Part shown: positions 46,232 to 55,030 of the stretch, in pieces | Layout: every line of letters starts with the position of its first letter | How positions within the stretch are numbered: position 1 is the first letter of the stretch | Assembly (NCBI RefSeq): GCF_003286915.1 | Contig: NZ_QMFY01000002.1 | Coordinates: 248,001 to 312,000, forward strand | DNA from: Pseudochryseolinea flava | Lineage (GTDB): Bacteria > Bacteroidota > Bacteroidia > Cytophagales > Cyclobacteriaceae | Direction of reading: 5' to 3' | DNA: 64,000 nucleotides | The notes under the pieces: model-generated | Databases searched by the model: none | Seen by the model: the letters and a program-made list of their open reading frames with translations, nothing else | Told to the model about the DNA's origin: nothing | Made by a program: the position numbers and the translations under genes

Positions 46232-47296
46232 ATGCTCAACAGCATCATCATCGGCACAGGATCATGCATTCCTGAAATGAAGGTTCCTAATGCCTTCTTT
46301 AAGGACAGTCACTTCTTCGAGAATGAAACAAAGGTTTACAAGAGCGTTACGAGTGTTATTGAAAAATTCTCGACGATCACCGGTATTTCTGAAAGACGTT
46401 ACGCCTCGCATTTCCAAGTGGCATCTGATCTCGGCCATCACGCCGCAGAAGCCGCCATTGCCCATGCTCAAATAGATCGAGAAACACTTGATTACATAAT
46501 CGTCGCTCACAACTTTGGCGACGTTAAGGCGGACACAAATCGAGTCGACCTTGTTCCCACGCTGGCATCGCGCATTAAAGCGCTACTTCAAATTAAAAAC
46601 CCCACATGCGTTGCTTACGATTTACCCTTCGGATGTCCAGGGTGGATAGAAGGATTGATACAAGCAAACTATTTTATTCGGTCGGGAGACGTGAAACGAT
46701 GTCTCGTAATCGGCACCGAAACGCTCTCACGTGTAATCGATCCACATGACAAAGACTCGATGCTATTCAGCGATGGAGCCGGCGCCCTTATTCTTGAAGG
46801 CGCTAATTCAAATAGGGGTATCTTGGCTCATAAAACAGAAACGCATGCTTTGCACCATCATGAATTGCTCAGCATGAAGGCGTCGAATTCACCATATAAT
46901 GGAAACAAGTCTGACCTCTTTTTAAAAATGAGTGGACGAAAGGTGTATGAATTTGCGCTGACGCATGTTCCTCCCCTACTACAAGCGACGCTGGAAAAAG
47001 CCCACGTTCCGCTTTCTGAAATCAAGAAAATAATAATTCATCAAGCCAACGCGAAGATGGATCATGCTATCGCAGAACGACTATTTAATCTATACAACCT
47101 TAAGGATGTTCCAGACAACATCATGCCGATGACGATCAGTTATCTCGGCAACAGCTCGGTTGCAACCGTGCCAACCCTACTGGATTTAATCCTAAAAGGT
47201 AAAATGAAAGATCACACCATACAAGAGAATGATAAAGTGCTGTTTGCGTCCGTCGGCGCAGGGATGAATATCAACGCAGTGCTGTATCAGTTCTAA
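46232..47296 (+). CDS. 3-oxoacyl-ACP synthase III family protein
   Basis: 354 residues with thiolase-fold features. The catalytic triad is present: Cys in DLPFGCPGWIEG, His in IIHQANAKM, and Asn in YLGNSSVATVP. The N-terminus IGTGSCIPEMKVPNAFF and GISERRYA are typical of FabH-like proteins. It condenses an acyl-CoA with malonyl-ACP. This is a divergent FabH relative, so the housekeeping copy is probably elsewhere; a role in starting branched-chain or secondary lipid synthesis is possible. Monocistronic; converges on the sigma factor gene with a 13-bp gap. Confidence 0.88.
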   Translation: MLNSIIIGTGSCIPEMKVPNAFFKDSHFFENETKVYKSVTSVIEKFSTITGISERRYASHFQVASDLGHHAAEAAIAHAQIDRETLDYIIVAHNFGDVKADTNRVDLVPTLASRIKALLQIKNPTCVAYDLPFGCPGWIEGLIQANYFIRSGDVKRCLVIGTETLSRVIDPHDKDSMLFSDGAGALILEGANSNRGILAHKTETHALHHHELLSMKASNSPYNGNKSDLFLKMSGRKVYEFALTHVPPLLQATLEKAHVPLSEIKKIIIHQANAKMDHAIAERLFNLYNLKDVPDNIMPMTISYLGNSSVATVPTLLDLILKGKMKDHTIQENDKVLFASVGAGMNINAVLYQF

Positions 47297-47309
47297 CGCA
47301 GTGATTCGC

Positions 47310-48173
47310 CTATCCTAAAAAAGACTGTAAAGCTTTTCCCTTCACCGAACGACGGATACGCAATGTGGCTTTCTCTTTAATCTGTCGCACTCTTTCGCGG
47401 GTTAAATTCAGTTTCTCGCCCAACTCTTCGAGTGTCATTGGCGGATGGCCATTCAAGCCAAAAAAAAGCGTCAACACTTCAGACTCGCGAAAAGTCAATA
47501 TTGACAATGTTCGTTGTATCTCGGTCTTGAGAGAATCCAAAACCAAATCAGCATCTGGCATCTGGTTGCCTCCGTCATGAAGAACATCTAACAACGAATT
47601 ACTCTCACCATCTTGAAAAGGAGCATCGACAGAAACGTGTCTACCTGCGTTCTTCTGGATCAAATTAATCTCATCGGCCGTAACCCCCATCGAAGTAGCA
47701 ATTTCGTCTGTCGTCGGTTCACGTTGAAACTCCTGCTCCAAGGCAGAAAATGTTTTAAGAACTTTATTTAACCCTGCGACCCTGTTCAATGGAAGGCGAA
47801 CGATGCGAGAACGTTCAACCAGTCCCTGCATGATAGATTGGCGAATCCACCACACAGCATACGAAATAAACTTAAAGCCACGCGTCTCATCAAACCGTTT
47901 TGCAGCTTTGATCAAACCGAGATTCCCTTCATTGATCAAATCGCCAAGCGTGAGGCCATGATGTTGGTATTGCTTAGCAACAGACACAACAAAACGCAAA
48001 TTCGCCTTCGTCAATTTTTCCAAGGCAACATCGTCTCCTTCTCGAATACGTTTCGCTAGATTTACTTCCTCGTCGGCAGTAATCAAATCCAACTTCCCGA
48101 TCTCTTGCAAGTATTTATCGAGTGATTGGTTCTCGCGATTGGTAATCTGCTTCAGTATTTTTAACTGTCTCAT
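47310..48173 (-). CDS. RNA polymerase sigma-70 factor, RpoD/SigA-like
   Basis: 287 residues starting [20 protein letters not shown], the short Bacteroidota primary-sigma layout (region 1.2 through 4.2 without a long region 1.1). Region 2 reads [14 protein letters not shown] and [37 protein letters not shown]; region 3 [20 protein letters not shown]; region 4.2 [29 protein letters not shown]. Some positions differ from the usual primary factor ([18 protein letters not shown]), so it may be a second, stress-related copy. Located beside RRM and DEAD-box genes. Confidence 0.88.
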   Translation of the reverse strand: MRQLKILKQITNRENQSLDKYLQEIGKLDLITADEEVNLAKRIREGDDVALEKLTKANLRFVVSVAKQYQHHGLTLGDLINEGNLGLIKAAKRFDETRGFKFISYAVWWIRQSIMQGLVERSRIVRLPLNRVAGLNKVLKTFSALEQEFQREPTTDEIATSMGVTADEINLIQKNAGRHVSVDAPFQDGESNSLLDVLHDGGNQMPDADLVLDSLKTEIQRTLSILTFRESEVLTLFFGLNGHPPMTLEELGEKLNLTRERVRQIKEKATLRIRRSVKGKALQSFLG

Positions 48174-48276
48174 GGCCATAATTTAGCGGCTGGGTTCAAA
48201 TGATTAAGGAATTCTACTCACGAATAAGAGAAGTACGCCACATGAAGTGCTTCAATAAGACCTGAAGAAAGCTCAA

Positions 48277-48531
48277 CTACTTATTCCTTACATTTGGTCT
48301 GGCTTTCGATACCAACAGTCTTCTACCAAAAAACTCTGCATTCTCAAGCCGCTTAATGGCAATTAGCGCCTGTGTGTCGCTAAGCATGTTAACAAAACCG
48401 AATCCCCTAGATTCACCTGTGTATTTATCACCGATAATTTTAACAGACGCTACTTCTCCAAATTCAGAGAAGAGGGCTCTTAGTGCATTTTCATTTACGG
48501 TCCGGCTGATATTTGAAACAAAAAGATTCAT
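48277..48531 (-). CDS. RRM-type RNA-binding protein
   Basis: 84 residues, an RRM domain with RNP2 LFVSNI and RNP1 ESRGFGFVNM, and almost no tail (KARPNVRNK), unlike the Gly-rich paralogue at 45760. Probably an RNA chaperone. It lies between the sigma factor and DEAD-box helicase genes on the same strand. Confidence 0.92.
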   Translation of the reverse strand: MNLFVSNISRTVNENALRALFSEFGEVASVKIIGDKYTGESRGFGFVNMLSDTQALIAIKRLENAEFFGRRLLVSKARPNVRNK

Positions 48532-48613
48532 TCAATAAAAATTAGTTTTAAAATTAGTAAGCAAGGATGTCATCGACTTACTGGTCGTGCTCTTAACCAG
48601 GATGTGCGCTTTT

Positions 48614-48889
48614 TTATTCTTTAGCAACGGCATAGTTGCGTCGCCAGAGTTCATAGATCATAAACTCCGCCATGGGATTGATCGGGACTAAATTTTCCGT
48701 GACAAAGATTTTACCTTTCAACACATGCGCATTTCCACCTTCGTCTTCCCAATGAATTTCGCAGGAAGCTTCTTCCCCTAGAATTTTAGTCGGAACAACG
48801 AGTGTTCTTTCTGGGAGTATGTTATAGTGCGCGGCATAACGTTTCGCCCTCTCTGGATCAATCTTATACGGCTTTCCAATTTTTACCAT
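48614..48889 (-). CDS. Conserved hypothetical protein
   Basis: 91 residues: basic N-terminal helix (PYKIDPERAKRYAAHYNILPERTLVVP), then beta strands (GEEASCEIHWEDEGGNAHVLKGKIFVT) and a C-terminal helix (PMAEFMIYELWRRNY). No family assigned. It lies 31 bp after the DEAD-box helicase stop, so is probably co-transcribed with it. Confidence 0.7.
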   Translation of the reverse strand: MVKIGKPYKIDPERAKRYAAHYNILPERTLVVPTKILGEEASCEIHWEDEGGNAHVLKGKIFVTENLVPINPMAEFMIYELWRRNYAVAKE

Positions 48890-48920
48890 AACGTCAAGTC
48901 TTTATTCGAATGATGATCTC

Positions 48921-50036
48921 TTAAGCGAACGGATGCTCCACAACGGTTAAATTACCGCGTGAGATCCGATTTATATTTTTTAGCTTTCCGCGCTCTTCAC
49001 GATCGCAGAACGATAACGCCGAGCCACTTTGACCCGCTCTTCCTGTTCTACCGATGCGGTGTGTATACGTTTCCGTCGATTGCGGCAATTCATAATTGAT
49101 TACGAAAGGGAGATCCGCGATGTCAATGCCGCGTGCTGCAATATCAGTCGCCACCAAAACGCGGGTGGTATTTCGTTTAAAGTTCGTTAGTGCACGTTGA
49201 CGTGCATGCTGCGTTTTGTCGCCATGAAAAGATTCCGCTGTGATCCCCGATCGATTTAAATCCTTGGCTATTTTATCTGCACCGTATTTAGTACGAGCGA
49301 ATACAATAACCGTATTCATGGCATGCTCATCAATTACATACTTCAACAAAGCTCGTTTACTTTCTCGTTCAACGTAATAGACAGATTGTTGTATAGTAGT
49401 TTTTGTTTCGTCAGATTTCACATTGATATACACTGGTGAAGTCGCGTGCTGTTCAACAAAGCCCCTAACATCACTCGACATCGTGGCCGAGAAAAAAATA
49501 TTCTGACGTGTTGTAGGCATAGCACGCACAAGCCGGTTGATGTCGTTAATAAATCCCATATCAAGCATTCTATCAGCTTCATCAAGAACAAGTACTTCCA
49601 CTTGTCTCAACGAAACCAAGCCTTGATCCAATAGATCCACAAGACGCCCCGGTGTTGCAACCAGAATATCAATCCCGCTGCGAAGCTCCTTCACCTGATT
49701 CACCTGTGCGACACCGCCTACAATCACAGCACATTTCAGTGAAAGATGCTTACCATAAAAAGCAAGATTATCAGAAACTTGTATGGCTAGTTCCCGGGTT
49801 GGTGTAAGAATCAATGCGCGTATACCAGCACCGCTTTTATGCACCGATAATCTTTGCAGGATGGGAATACAAAAAGACGCCGTCTTGCCTGTGCCTGTTG
49901 AGGCTGATGCAACAATATCCTTTCCGTCGAGAAGATGGGGAATCGCTTGCTGCTGAATTGCAGTCGGACGTTGATATCCTTTTTCTGTAAGTGCGTCAAC
50001 AATAGCACTCGAAAGGTCGAGACCTTTAAATGTCAT
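48921..50036 (-). CDS. DEAD-box ATP-dependent RNA helicase (RhlE-like)
   Basis: 371 residues, essentially just the two RecA domains. Q motif GYQRPTAIQQQAIP, motif I ASASTGTGKT, Ia PTRELA, Ib TPGRL, II DEAD, III SAT, V RGIDI and VI HRIGRTGRAG are all intact. The C-terminal extension of longer RhlE/CshA proteins is missing. It unwinds RNA duplexes, typically in ribosome assembly or cold adaptation, matching the RRM neighbours. First gene of a probable operon with the 91-residue protein. Confidence 0.94.
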   Translation of the reverse strand: MTFKGLDLSSAIVDALTEKGYQRPTAIQQQAIPHLLDGKDIVASASTGTGKTASFCIPILQRLSVHKSGAGIRALILTPTRELAIQVSDNLAFYGKHLSLKCAVIVGGVAQVNQVKELRSGIDILVATPGRLVDLLDQGLVSLRQVEVLVLDEADRMLDMGFINDINRLVRAMPTTRQNIFFSATMSSDVRGFVEQHATSPVYINVKSDETKTTIQQSVYYVERESKRALLKYVIDEHAMNTVIVFARTKYGADKIAKDLNRSGITAESFHGDKTQHARQRALTNFKRNTTRVLVATDIAARGIDIADLPFVINYELPQSTETYTHRIGRTGRAGQSGSALSFCDREERGKLKNINRISRGNLTVVEHPFA

Positions 50037-50521
50037 TTAAATTATATTTAATAAAAAAATAAGAAGGGGCACGCGACAATCGCGACCTATTAGCGGCAAT
50101 AGACCTAAGCTATTTGATTAATTAAAGATCAACTGCCTATTAACTGAGGAGATTTTAAGAAACCACGGCCGTAGCAGCCTGGTGCAGTGAATTAAGTGTC
50201 CACAATCGATAACCAAAGGTAGACCTAATCTATCACAATTCCTATTTATTTTATCTGGAGCTCCATGTTGAATACATTCCTCCGTATGAATTTTCACTAC
50301 CATTCATACAATACATCGCCAAGCACTACAAAACCGTTAACCAGACAACAATAAAAAAACCTTCTTCCGAACGTCTATATATGTTCTTTGCCCATTGTCA
50401 TTTATCGGTGTTCACTTCCAATTCATACTTTCCGCTCGACCGTGTTGCCAATACGACGGAGAGTTCCCTTATGTTCCACTGTTCAAATTGCCGTTTATGC
50501 ATTTGACTTTTATAACACTGC
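50037..50521. other. Intergenic region at the island's left edge
   Basis: About 485 bp without a convincing gene. On the minus strand a short frame encoding MHKRQFEQWNIRELSVVLAT and ending in LEVNTDK at 50398 could be a gene remnant. The DEAD-box gene promoter should lie near its left end. Nothing else recognised. Confidence 0.4.
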
Positions 50522-50650
50522 CTAATCACAGTCGCCAATAATATACTCCTCGCTTTCGTCGTTATATTCGAGACATTCTTTCTCAACCAATACCATTTTA
50601 TTGTCCACTACTTGTACGTCGCTGTCATTACACTTCTTCCAGCACAGCAT
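50522..50650 (-). CDS. Small acidic cysteine-containing protein
   Basis: 42 codons from ATG (50650) to TAG: MLCWKKCNDSDVQVVDNKMV then VEKECLEYNDESEEYIIGDC. The composition (acidic, four Cys, no low-complexity bias) looks like real coding sequence. It starts 33 bp after the stop of the preceding hypothetical gene on the same strand. No family recognised; could be a truncated remnant. Confidence 0.35.
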   Translation of the reverse strand: MLCWKKCNDSDVQVVDNKMVLVEKECLEYNDESEEYIIGDCD

Positions 50651-50683
50651 TGGTTACGTTCAATGTATATATTGTATATAATT

Positions 50684-51261
50684 CTAAGTATAGTACTCGC
50701 CATCCCAAGGCCAACTAAATGAAATGGTAGAACTCGGCTCCAAATCCACTACGCGAGACGCTTCGTCAGGTATCAGTCCAAAAACAAAACCATCGATCAT
50801 TGTTTGAAACGGCTTTACACATATGTCTTTGTAGACCGTTGGCCCAAGCTCTTTTATGAATGCCTCAAGTTTATCTTTTGTTATTGCATCATTTGTTTCC
50901 GCCGTCGTACCTGCAAACCAGTGCTTCGTCTCTAAATAATTGCCGTCACTGTCAAATATATACAACACCACATACTCTCTTCGGCTCTTTGTCCAATCTC
51001 CCGATATCGGAACGCCATCAGGAAATATGAACGTTTGATAACCAAAAAATTGCCTACCATCATTCACCTGCCCGATGTAATGCGTATGATAGTCTTCTTC
51101 TCGGTTTATCTTAATTCGCTTCGGAATTCCTTTCGTGAACCATTTCGAATATATTTTCCCACATATATCAAATAAAATTTTGAATGGTTTATCTATCTCT
51201 TTGAAAAAGTTATCATGAATAAGATTAGCACAAGAATATTCACTGAAGTCGTATCGTTCAT
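50684..51261 (-). pseudogene. Hypothetical protein, start disrupted by a one-base loss
   Basis: The open frame encodes about 191 residues from GERYDFSEYSCANLIHD-like sequence through KEIDKPFKILFDICGKIYSK, YHTHYIGQVNDGRQFFGYQTFIFPDG, PISGDWTKSRREYVVLYIFDSDG and ends DLEPSSTISFSWPWDGEYY. It has no ATG/GTG/TTG before a GTG at 51067. An ATG does sit at 51261, overlapping the previous stop as ATGA, but one base out of frame; an extra G would join them (ATG-GAA-CGA). So either the gene lost one base or it starts at 51067. Family unknown. A fragment of a paralogue lies at 52180. Confidence 0.5.
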
Positions 51262-52052
51262 TTTAGTCTGTCGAGGTAGCGCTCAAACAGTTTGGTGAAT
51301 TTGTACTCGAACTTGGGTAAACGCTCAGAGCTCGCTACTCTTACAGCACCAATATCCTTTACAAGGCCGGTCACCCTCGACCCCGTGGGTGATAGTTCTC
51401 GGGAACTATCATCAAATTCATCACTATACTTACCAAAATTGGGATAGCCAACCTTAAAATTAAAAGTCGTCTGTTGAACTGTATCGGTGAATGTCAATGA
51501 GCCATCAGTCAAGCTAATCTCAAAGTGAATGGAAGGGCTATCTGAAAATACTTTGTTGTCCTTAATAAAATAATTGAACGTTTTCAAAAAAGTATCGCAG
51601 CGTCCAGATGTATCCGTGAGGCAGTAGTCGACAGTGTAAGTCTCTTTCGGCAGTTCGAATTTATGATACAAAGCTGTAATCATGAGAAAATCTCTCTTTT
51701 CCGTTGCTTCAAAAATATCGGTTGGTTTTAGCGCCGCATATTGAGCTACAACTCTCCTTGCCGCTGAAATTTGGTTTGTTGGAAAAAATTCGCCCTTGGG
51801 ATAAAAATATGTAAGAACTAAAATATCGACGGCCAATATTAAAATTATCTGAATCCATTTACGCAATCTAATCTTGTCATTGAACTTATAGTAAGCCCAT
51901 CCGCTAATTAGTCCAACAAAAACTATGATCGGATAATACAAGGGAAGACAAAGGCCAAATCCACAAGGAATCGGAAAGAAACTTAAGACCCACATGGGTA
52001 CAAATACACAAAAAACGAAAATAAAAATTGCTGATACACTACGGCTTGTCAT
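51258..52052 (-). CDS. Hypothetical membrane-anchored protein
   Basis: 264 residues. Three N-terminal membrane helices (VSAIFIFVFCVFVPMWVLSFF, LYYPIIVFVGLISGWAYY, WIQIILILAVDILVLTYF) precede a soluble domain of about 170 residues (ARRVVAQYAALKPTDIFEAT, FLMITALYHKFELPKETYTVDY, KVGYPNFGKYSDEFD). No family recognised. Its stop overlaps the following gene's ATG (ATGA), one of several such couples in this island. A membrane-anchored immunity or effector-partner role is possible but unproven. Confidence 0.65.
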   Translation of the reverse strand: MTSRSVSAIFIFVFCVFVPMWVLSFFPIPCGFGLCLPLYYPIIVFVGLISGWAYYKFNDKIRLRKWIQIILILAVDILVLTYFYPKGEFFPTNQISAARRVVAQYAALKPTDIFEATEKRDFLMITALYHKFELPKETYTVDYCLTDTSGRCDTFLKTFNYFIKDNKVFSDSPSIHFEISLTDGSLTFTDTVQQTTFNFKVGYPNFGKYSDEFDDSSRELSPTGSRVTGLVKDIGAVRVASSERLPKFEYKFTKLFERYLDRLK

Positions 52053-52179
52053 TGGAGCTTCTAATTCAATGATTGTTATATTTTACCCATGATATTACAC
52101 ACGAATTCCTATCTAGTTTAATGATAATCCCGATCAATCTTCACATCGAAAAAAAGTGATCAATATTCCCTTGTTCGAG

Positions 52180-52314
52180 TCAGTACTCCGTGTCAAAATG
52201 ATTCCCTTCACTATCAAATATAGACAACATCACATATTCTCTTCGGCTCTTTGTATAATGTTCCGATATCGGAACACTGTAGAGGTTGACACTAAAAATT
52301 GCAGCTGCGCTCAT
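52180..52314 (-). pseudogene. Truncated paralogue of the 50684-51261 gene
   Basis: 44-codon frame: MSAAAIFSVNLYSVPISEHY then TKSRREYVMLSIFDSEGNHF and a stop. It aligns with PISGDWTKSRREYVVLYIFDSDGNYL of the gene at 50684-51261, also visible at DNA level (52195-52275 against 50940-51020). N- and C-terminal parts are missing. The ATG overlaps the upstream stop as ATGA (52314-52311), as in the other copy. A relic of duplication, possibly still translated. Confidence 0.65.
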
Positions 52315-52814
52315 TCAATCACCAAAACTCCTTCGTCTTCATATTTATCCAGGTCATCAACCCTATACTTGTCGTCACAGCTTGATCTAATCATGTAAAA
52401 CCTGACAACGCAGCCCCCATAGGTATTAATTTCTTCGTTTTCATAAATTGTTTCGGAGTAAGAAACAATTATTCGAAACTGATTACGAAATAACGAATCG
52501 AGTTTTGCGTAAATCCTTTTAGCAAATTCAAGTCCGACTTTTAAATATTCAAATTCGTCTATTACGTCTAAACTATTATTGTCTATATGAATGTGATTTT
52601 CAAAATCCTCGTACGCTGTTTTTCCAAAATCGGAATCAAGTATTCCAATACCAAAATAGTCAACGTTTTTAAACAGAATGCAGTCCCTCTCGGCCCTGAA
52701 ACCTAAAGTCACAAGATTCTCCAATTCAGCCGGCAACATCACGATCTCCTTGACAAACTCGTAGCTCTTTTGGCCAAGAATCCGCTCCATTATTTTATTC
52801 GTTCGAATCTTCAT
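52311..52814 (-). CDS. Hypothetical protein in accessory island
   Basis: 167 residues, acidic, no signal or membrane helix: FVKEIVMLPAELENLVTLGFR, YFGIGILDSDFGKTAYEDFENHI, LKVGLEFAKRIYAKLDSLFR, FRIIVSYSETIYENEE. The small, acidic, single-domain nature is like immunity proteins, but no family was recognised. Its stop overlaps the start of the paralogue fragment downstream. Confidence 0.6.
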   Translation of the reverse strand: MKIRTNKIMERILGQKSYEFVKEIVMLPAELENLVTLGFRAERDCILFKNVDYFGIGILDSDFGKTAYEDFENHIHIDNNSLDVIDEFEYLKVGLEFAKRIYAKLDSLFRNQFRIIVSYSETIYENEEINTYGGCVVRFYMIRSSCDDKYRVDDLDKYEDEGVLVIE

Positions 52815-53057
52815 GTGAATAATTGCCTAGGCTTTATTGTGAAACGTAGTAGCAGCCAAAATAAGAAATTAGCATGAACCACACGAAACCAACATTTCAT
52901 TACGTATTTGCCGACAATATCGAAACCATTTTTGCAGTTATCACATTTGAAGTCAAAGAAATTGTGCAACTGTTCTTTTTTTAATCAGCTAAACCAAATT
53001 GATTTTTGGCCTGCATGTAAATTATCACGTCCATACGTTGATGTCCATTCCAAGCGC

Positions 53058-53477
53058 TTAGTCAAACCATTTTCTTCCATCGTTCATTCTTTTTAAGAAA
53101 TCTGTGAAAGAGTCTCCAATTACTATTTCTTTCTCTCTCATGGATCCAAACGGAATCAAAATAATTTGAAAGCGATGATCCTCACAGTGCTGCAATGCAA
53201 TCATCTCCCCACCGCCATTGCTTCCGATCGCCAAAGTATTCGCAAGGTAGTGTTGAACTTCATATCCCTCGTTCAAGGATAGGAGTTCCGCTTCGTCCCA
53301 AAGAACAAAATAATTCTCCTTTAAAAACGACTCATGGCCGGCGTAGTTTGACAAGAAAAATACATAGTCAGCAGGAAGAGCAAAACCCATTTTCGCCTCA
53401 ATAGATTCTTTTGAAGAAAATTGCATGTTTCTTCTCGGCCATTTTATCGCGTCCAAAATTAATTCAATATCAGTCAT
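53058..53477 (-). CDS. SMI1/KNR4 (SUKH) family protein
   Basis: 139 residues matching the SUKH fold: IEAKMGFALPADYVFFLSNYAGHESF, LWDEAELLSLNEGYEVQHYL, TLAIGSNGGGEMIALQHCED and a C-terminal helix IGDSFTDFLKRMNDG. SUKH proteins are very common immunity proteins against contact-dependent and polymorphic toxins, especially nucleases. No toxin gene is seen next to it, so it would be an orphan immunity gene. Cytosolic. Start ATG at 53477. Confidence 0.85.
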   Translation of the reverse strand: MTDIELILDAIKWPRRNMQFSSKESIEAKMGFALPADYVFFLSNYAGHESFLKENYFVLWDEAELLSLNEGYEVQHYLANTLAIGSNGGGEMIALQHCEDHRFQIILIPFGSMREKEIVIGDSFTDFLKRMNDGRKWFD

Positions 53478-53591
53478 CGTTGTTAGGATAGATCAAGGTA
53501 AAGATTGGGATTGCTTTCCGAGACTGAGATATCAACTGGAAACATGTTTGCTTATTGATGGAAGCTTTTGTTAGCAGCTGCCCTGTATCTG

Positions 53592-54083
53592 TCACTTTGT
53601 TTTCAATACTTGTCGTCCAAATACTGGACTACTATATTCAATTCTATCATCGTATTCCTTACGCTCTGTTGGAGGATCAATTGGCACCGAGTCAATTCTC
53701 TCTCCATTAAGTCTAGTTGACTCCGCCAATAAGTCGTCCTCAACCAAAATGAAACAGCCTTTTCTTTCAATAAATGGTTTCCAATGAGAACACTCGTGTC
53801 GCTTTAACATCTTGGCCTGTACGTCAATGGCACCCCATTGATTTTCGCACCTAAAAAACATTGTCGCAGATTCTGCTATGTAAAGAAAGTCTGACTCATC
53901 AATTCCTTCATCTTCTTTCCAGTCAAATCTTATTCTAATTTTAAAGGTGTCGACTTGAATTGTTACGAGAGAATAATTATTAACCTTGTGCAAATAGTCA
54001 ATTTTTTCCACGCACAGTAAGTCAAACGTAGTCGGTTCGCATCCTTCGTCAAAGTTCTCGATATCAATCTTGATTCCGTTCAT
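53592..54083 (-). CDS. Hypothetical protein in accessory island
   Basis: 163 residues from the ATG at 54083, which overlaps the cytochrome-like gene's stop (ATGA). Soluble, mixed beta/alpha: FDLLCVEKIDYLHKVNNYSLV, TFKIRIRFDWKEDEGIDESDFLYI, FFRCENQWGAIDVQAKMLK, IERKGCFILVEDDLLAE. No family assigned. The size and context suggest a polyimmunity-like cargo gene, but this is inference only. Confidence 0.6.
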   Translation of the reverse strand: MNGIKIDIENFDEGCEPTTFDLLCVEKIDYLHKVNNYSLVTIQVDTFKIRIRFDWKEDEGIDESDFLYIAESATMFFRCENQWGAIDVQAKMLKRHECSHWKPFIERKGCFILVEDDLLAESTRLNGERIDSVPIDPPTERKEYDDRIEYSSPVFGRQVLKTK

Positions 54084-54490
54084 TGCTTTTCTGCCGAGGG
54101 GCATCGTGACTTAATATACTGTATCATGTCATAAATTTCCTCCTCAGTCAATTCGCTAAAAGTGTGTTCATAGTCAGACCCATAGTGTATGTCTAAATAT
54201 CGGGCATACTCGTCACCACTTTTCTTCAGCTTCTTACTGTCTCTTACGAATTTTGCAAAATAAGAATCACTTGGCTGAGGTAATCGGTCAAAAATTTCCA
54301 AAAACATGCTCTCATCTCTCCGATTCATTTTGTGACAAGATTGGCAGTTTTCTTGAAATACTGTTTGCCCGATCCTCACTTGTTCTATGTGAATAGCTTG
54401 TTCACTAACTTTTTTTCCTGTTCGTTCACATGAAGTTAAAACAAGAGCCAACAATAAAATCAAGAATGCCCTTGGCTCCTTATTCAACAT
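54080..54490 (-). CDS. Cytochrome c-like lipoprotein
   Basis: 136 residues from the ATG at 54490, giving a lipoprotein signal (FLILLLALVLTSC). A single heme-binding CQSCH motif lies in GQTVFQENCQSCHKMN. The distal part (FSELTEEEIYDMIQYIKSRCPS) has the C-terminal helix of class I cytochromes. It should carry one heme on the periplasmic or surface face. An odd neighbour for immunity-like genes. Coupled to the following gene by an ATGA overlap. Confidence 0.75.
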   Translation of the reverse strand: MLNKEPRAFLILLLALVLTSCERTGKKVSEQAIHIEQVRIGQTVFQENCQSCHKMNRRDESMFLEIFDRLPQPSDSYFAKFVRDSKKLKKSGDEYARYLDIHYGSDYEHTFSELTEEEIYDMIQYIKSRCPSAEKQ

Positions 54491-54562
54491 TTGGTAATTC
54501 CAAAGATTAAATATTGACCGTACCGCCATGAGTTATAACTTTATTGTGGTAAGATGCCATCT

Positions 54563-55024
54563 TTATAAATAATCAAAGTACCTAATCCACCAACTTGGCT
54601 TGGTACCACCCAATATCTCATTGAATTTATCAAATGAGCCGTCATAGTCCTCATCTAAGTCGTCTGAATAAATAAATACAAAATTCATCTCGGCGAGTAC
54701 GCTTTTGATTGTTCCTTTGACATCTTCTGAATATTCCTCATCAAAAGTTAGTGTTACTAGTCCTCCGAAATTACTGATTCGAATACTATATTCCACGTTA
54801 CTTCTCGGCCTTGTCACGAGCTGAAAAGGAATTTTAACATCACAAAAGAAACTAGCATCCTGAACTTGATCGTCAATAGCAAATTTGAGTCGAAAGACAT
54901 TTTCAAGTCTGTCGACCAGATTAATTACGCGTGATTTGAGTTGGTCGTAGTTAAAATTGGAAGGCCTCTCGTACCTATCCGCCTCGTCAAACTTTAATAA
55001 TATGTCCCTGATTTGCTTGTCCAT
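54563..55024 (-). CDS. Hypothetical protein in accessory island
   Basis: 153 residues from the ATG at 55024 (TTG 55030 also in frame). N-terminal helix (QIRDILLKFDEADRYERPSN), beta-rich middle (FAIDDQVQDASFFCDVKIPFQLV, YSIRISNFGGLVTLTFDEEYS) and acidic C-terminus ending GGTKPSWWIRYFDYL. No family recognised. A long imperfect palindrome begins 7 bp upstream of its start. Confidence 0.6.
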   Translation of the reverse strand: MDKQIRDILLKFDEADRYERPSNFNYDQLKSRVINLVDRLENVFRLKFAIDDQVQDASFFCDVKIPFQLVTRPRSNVEYSIRISNFGGLVTLTFDEEYSEDVKGTIKSVLAEMNFVFIYSDDLDEDYDGSFDKFNEILGGTKPSWWIRYFDYL

Positions 55025-55030
55025 ATTCAA

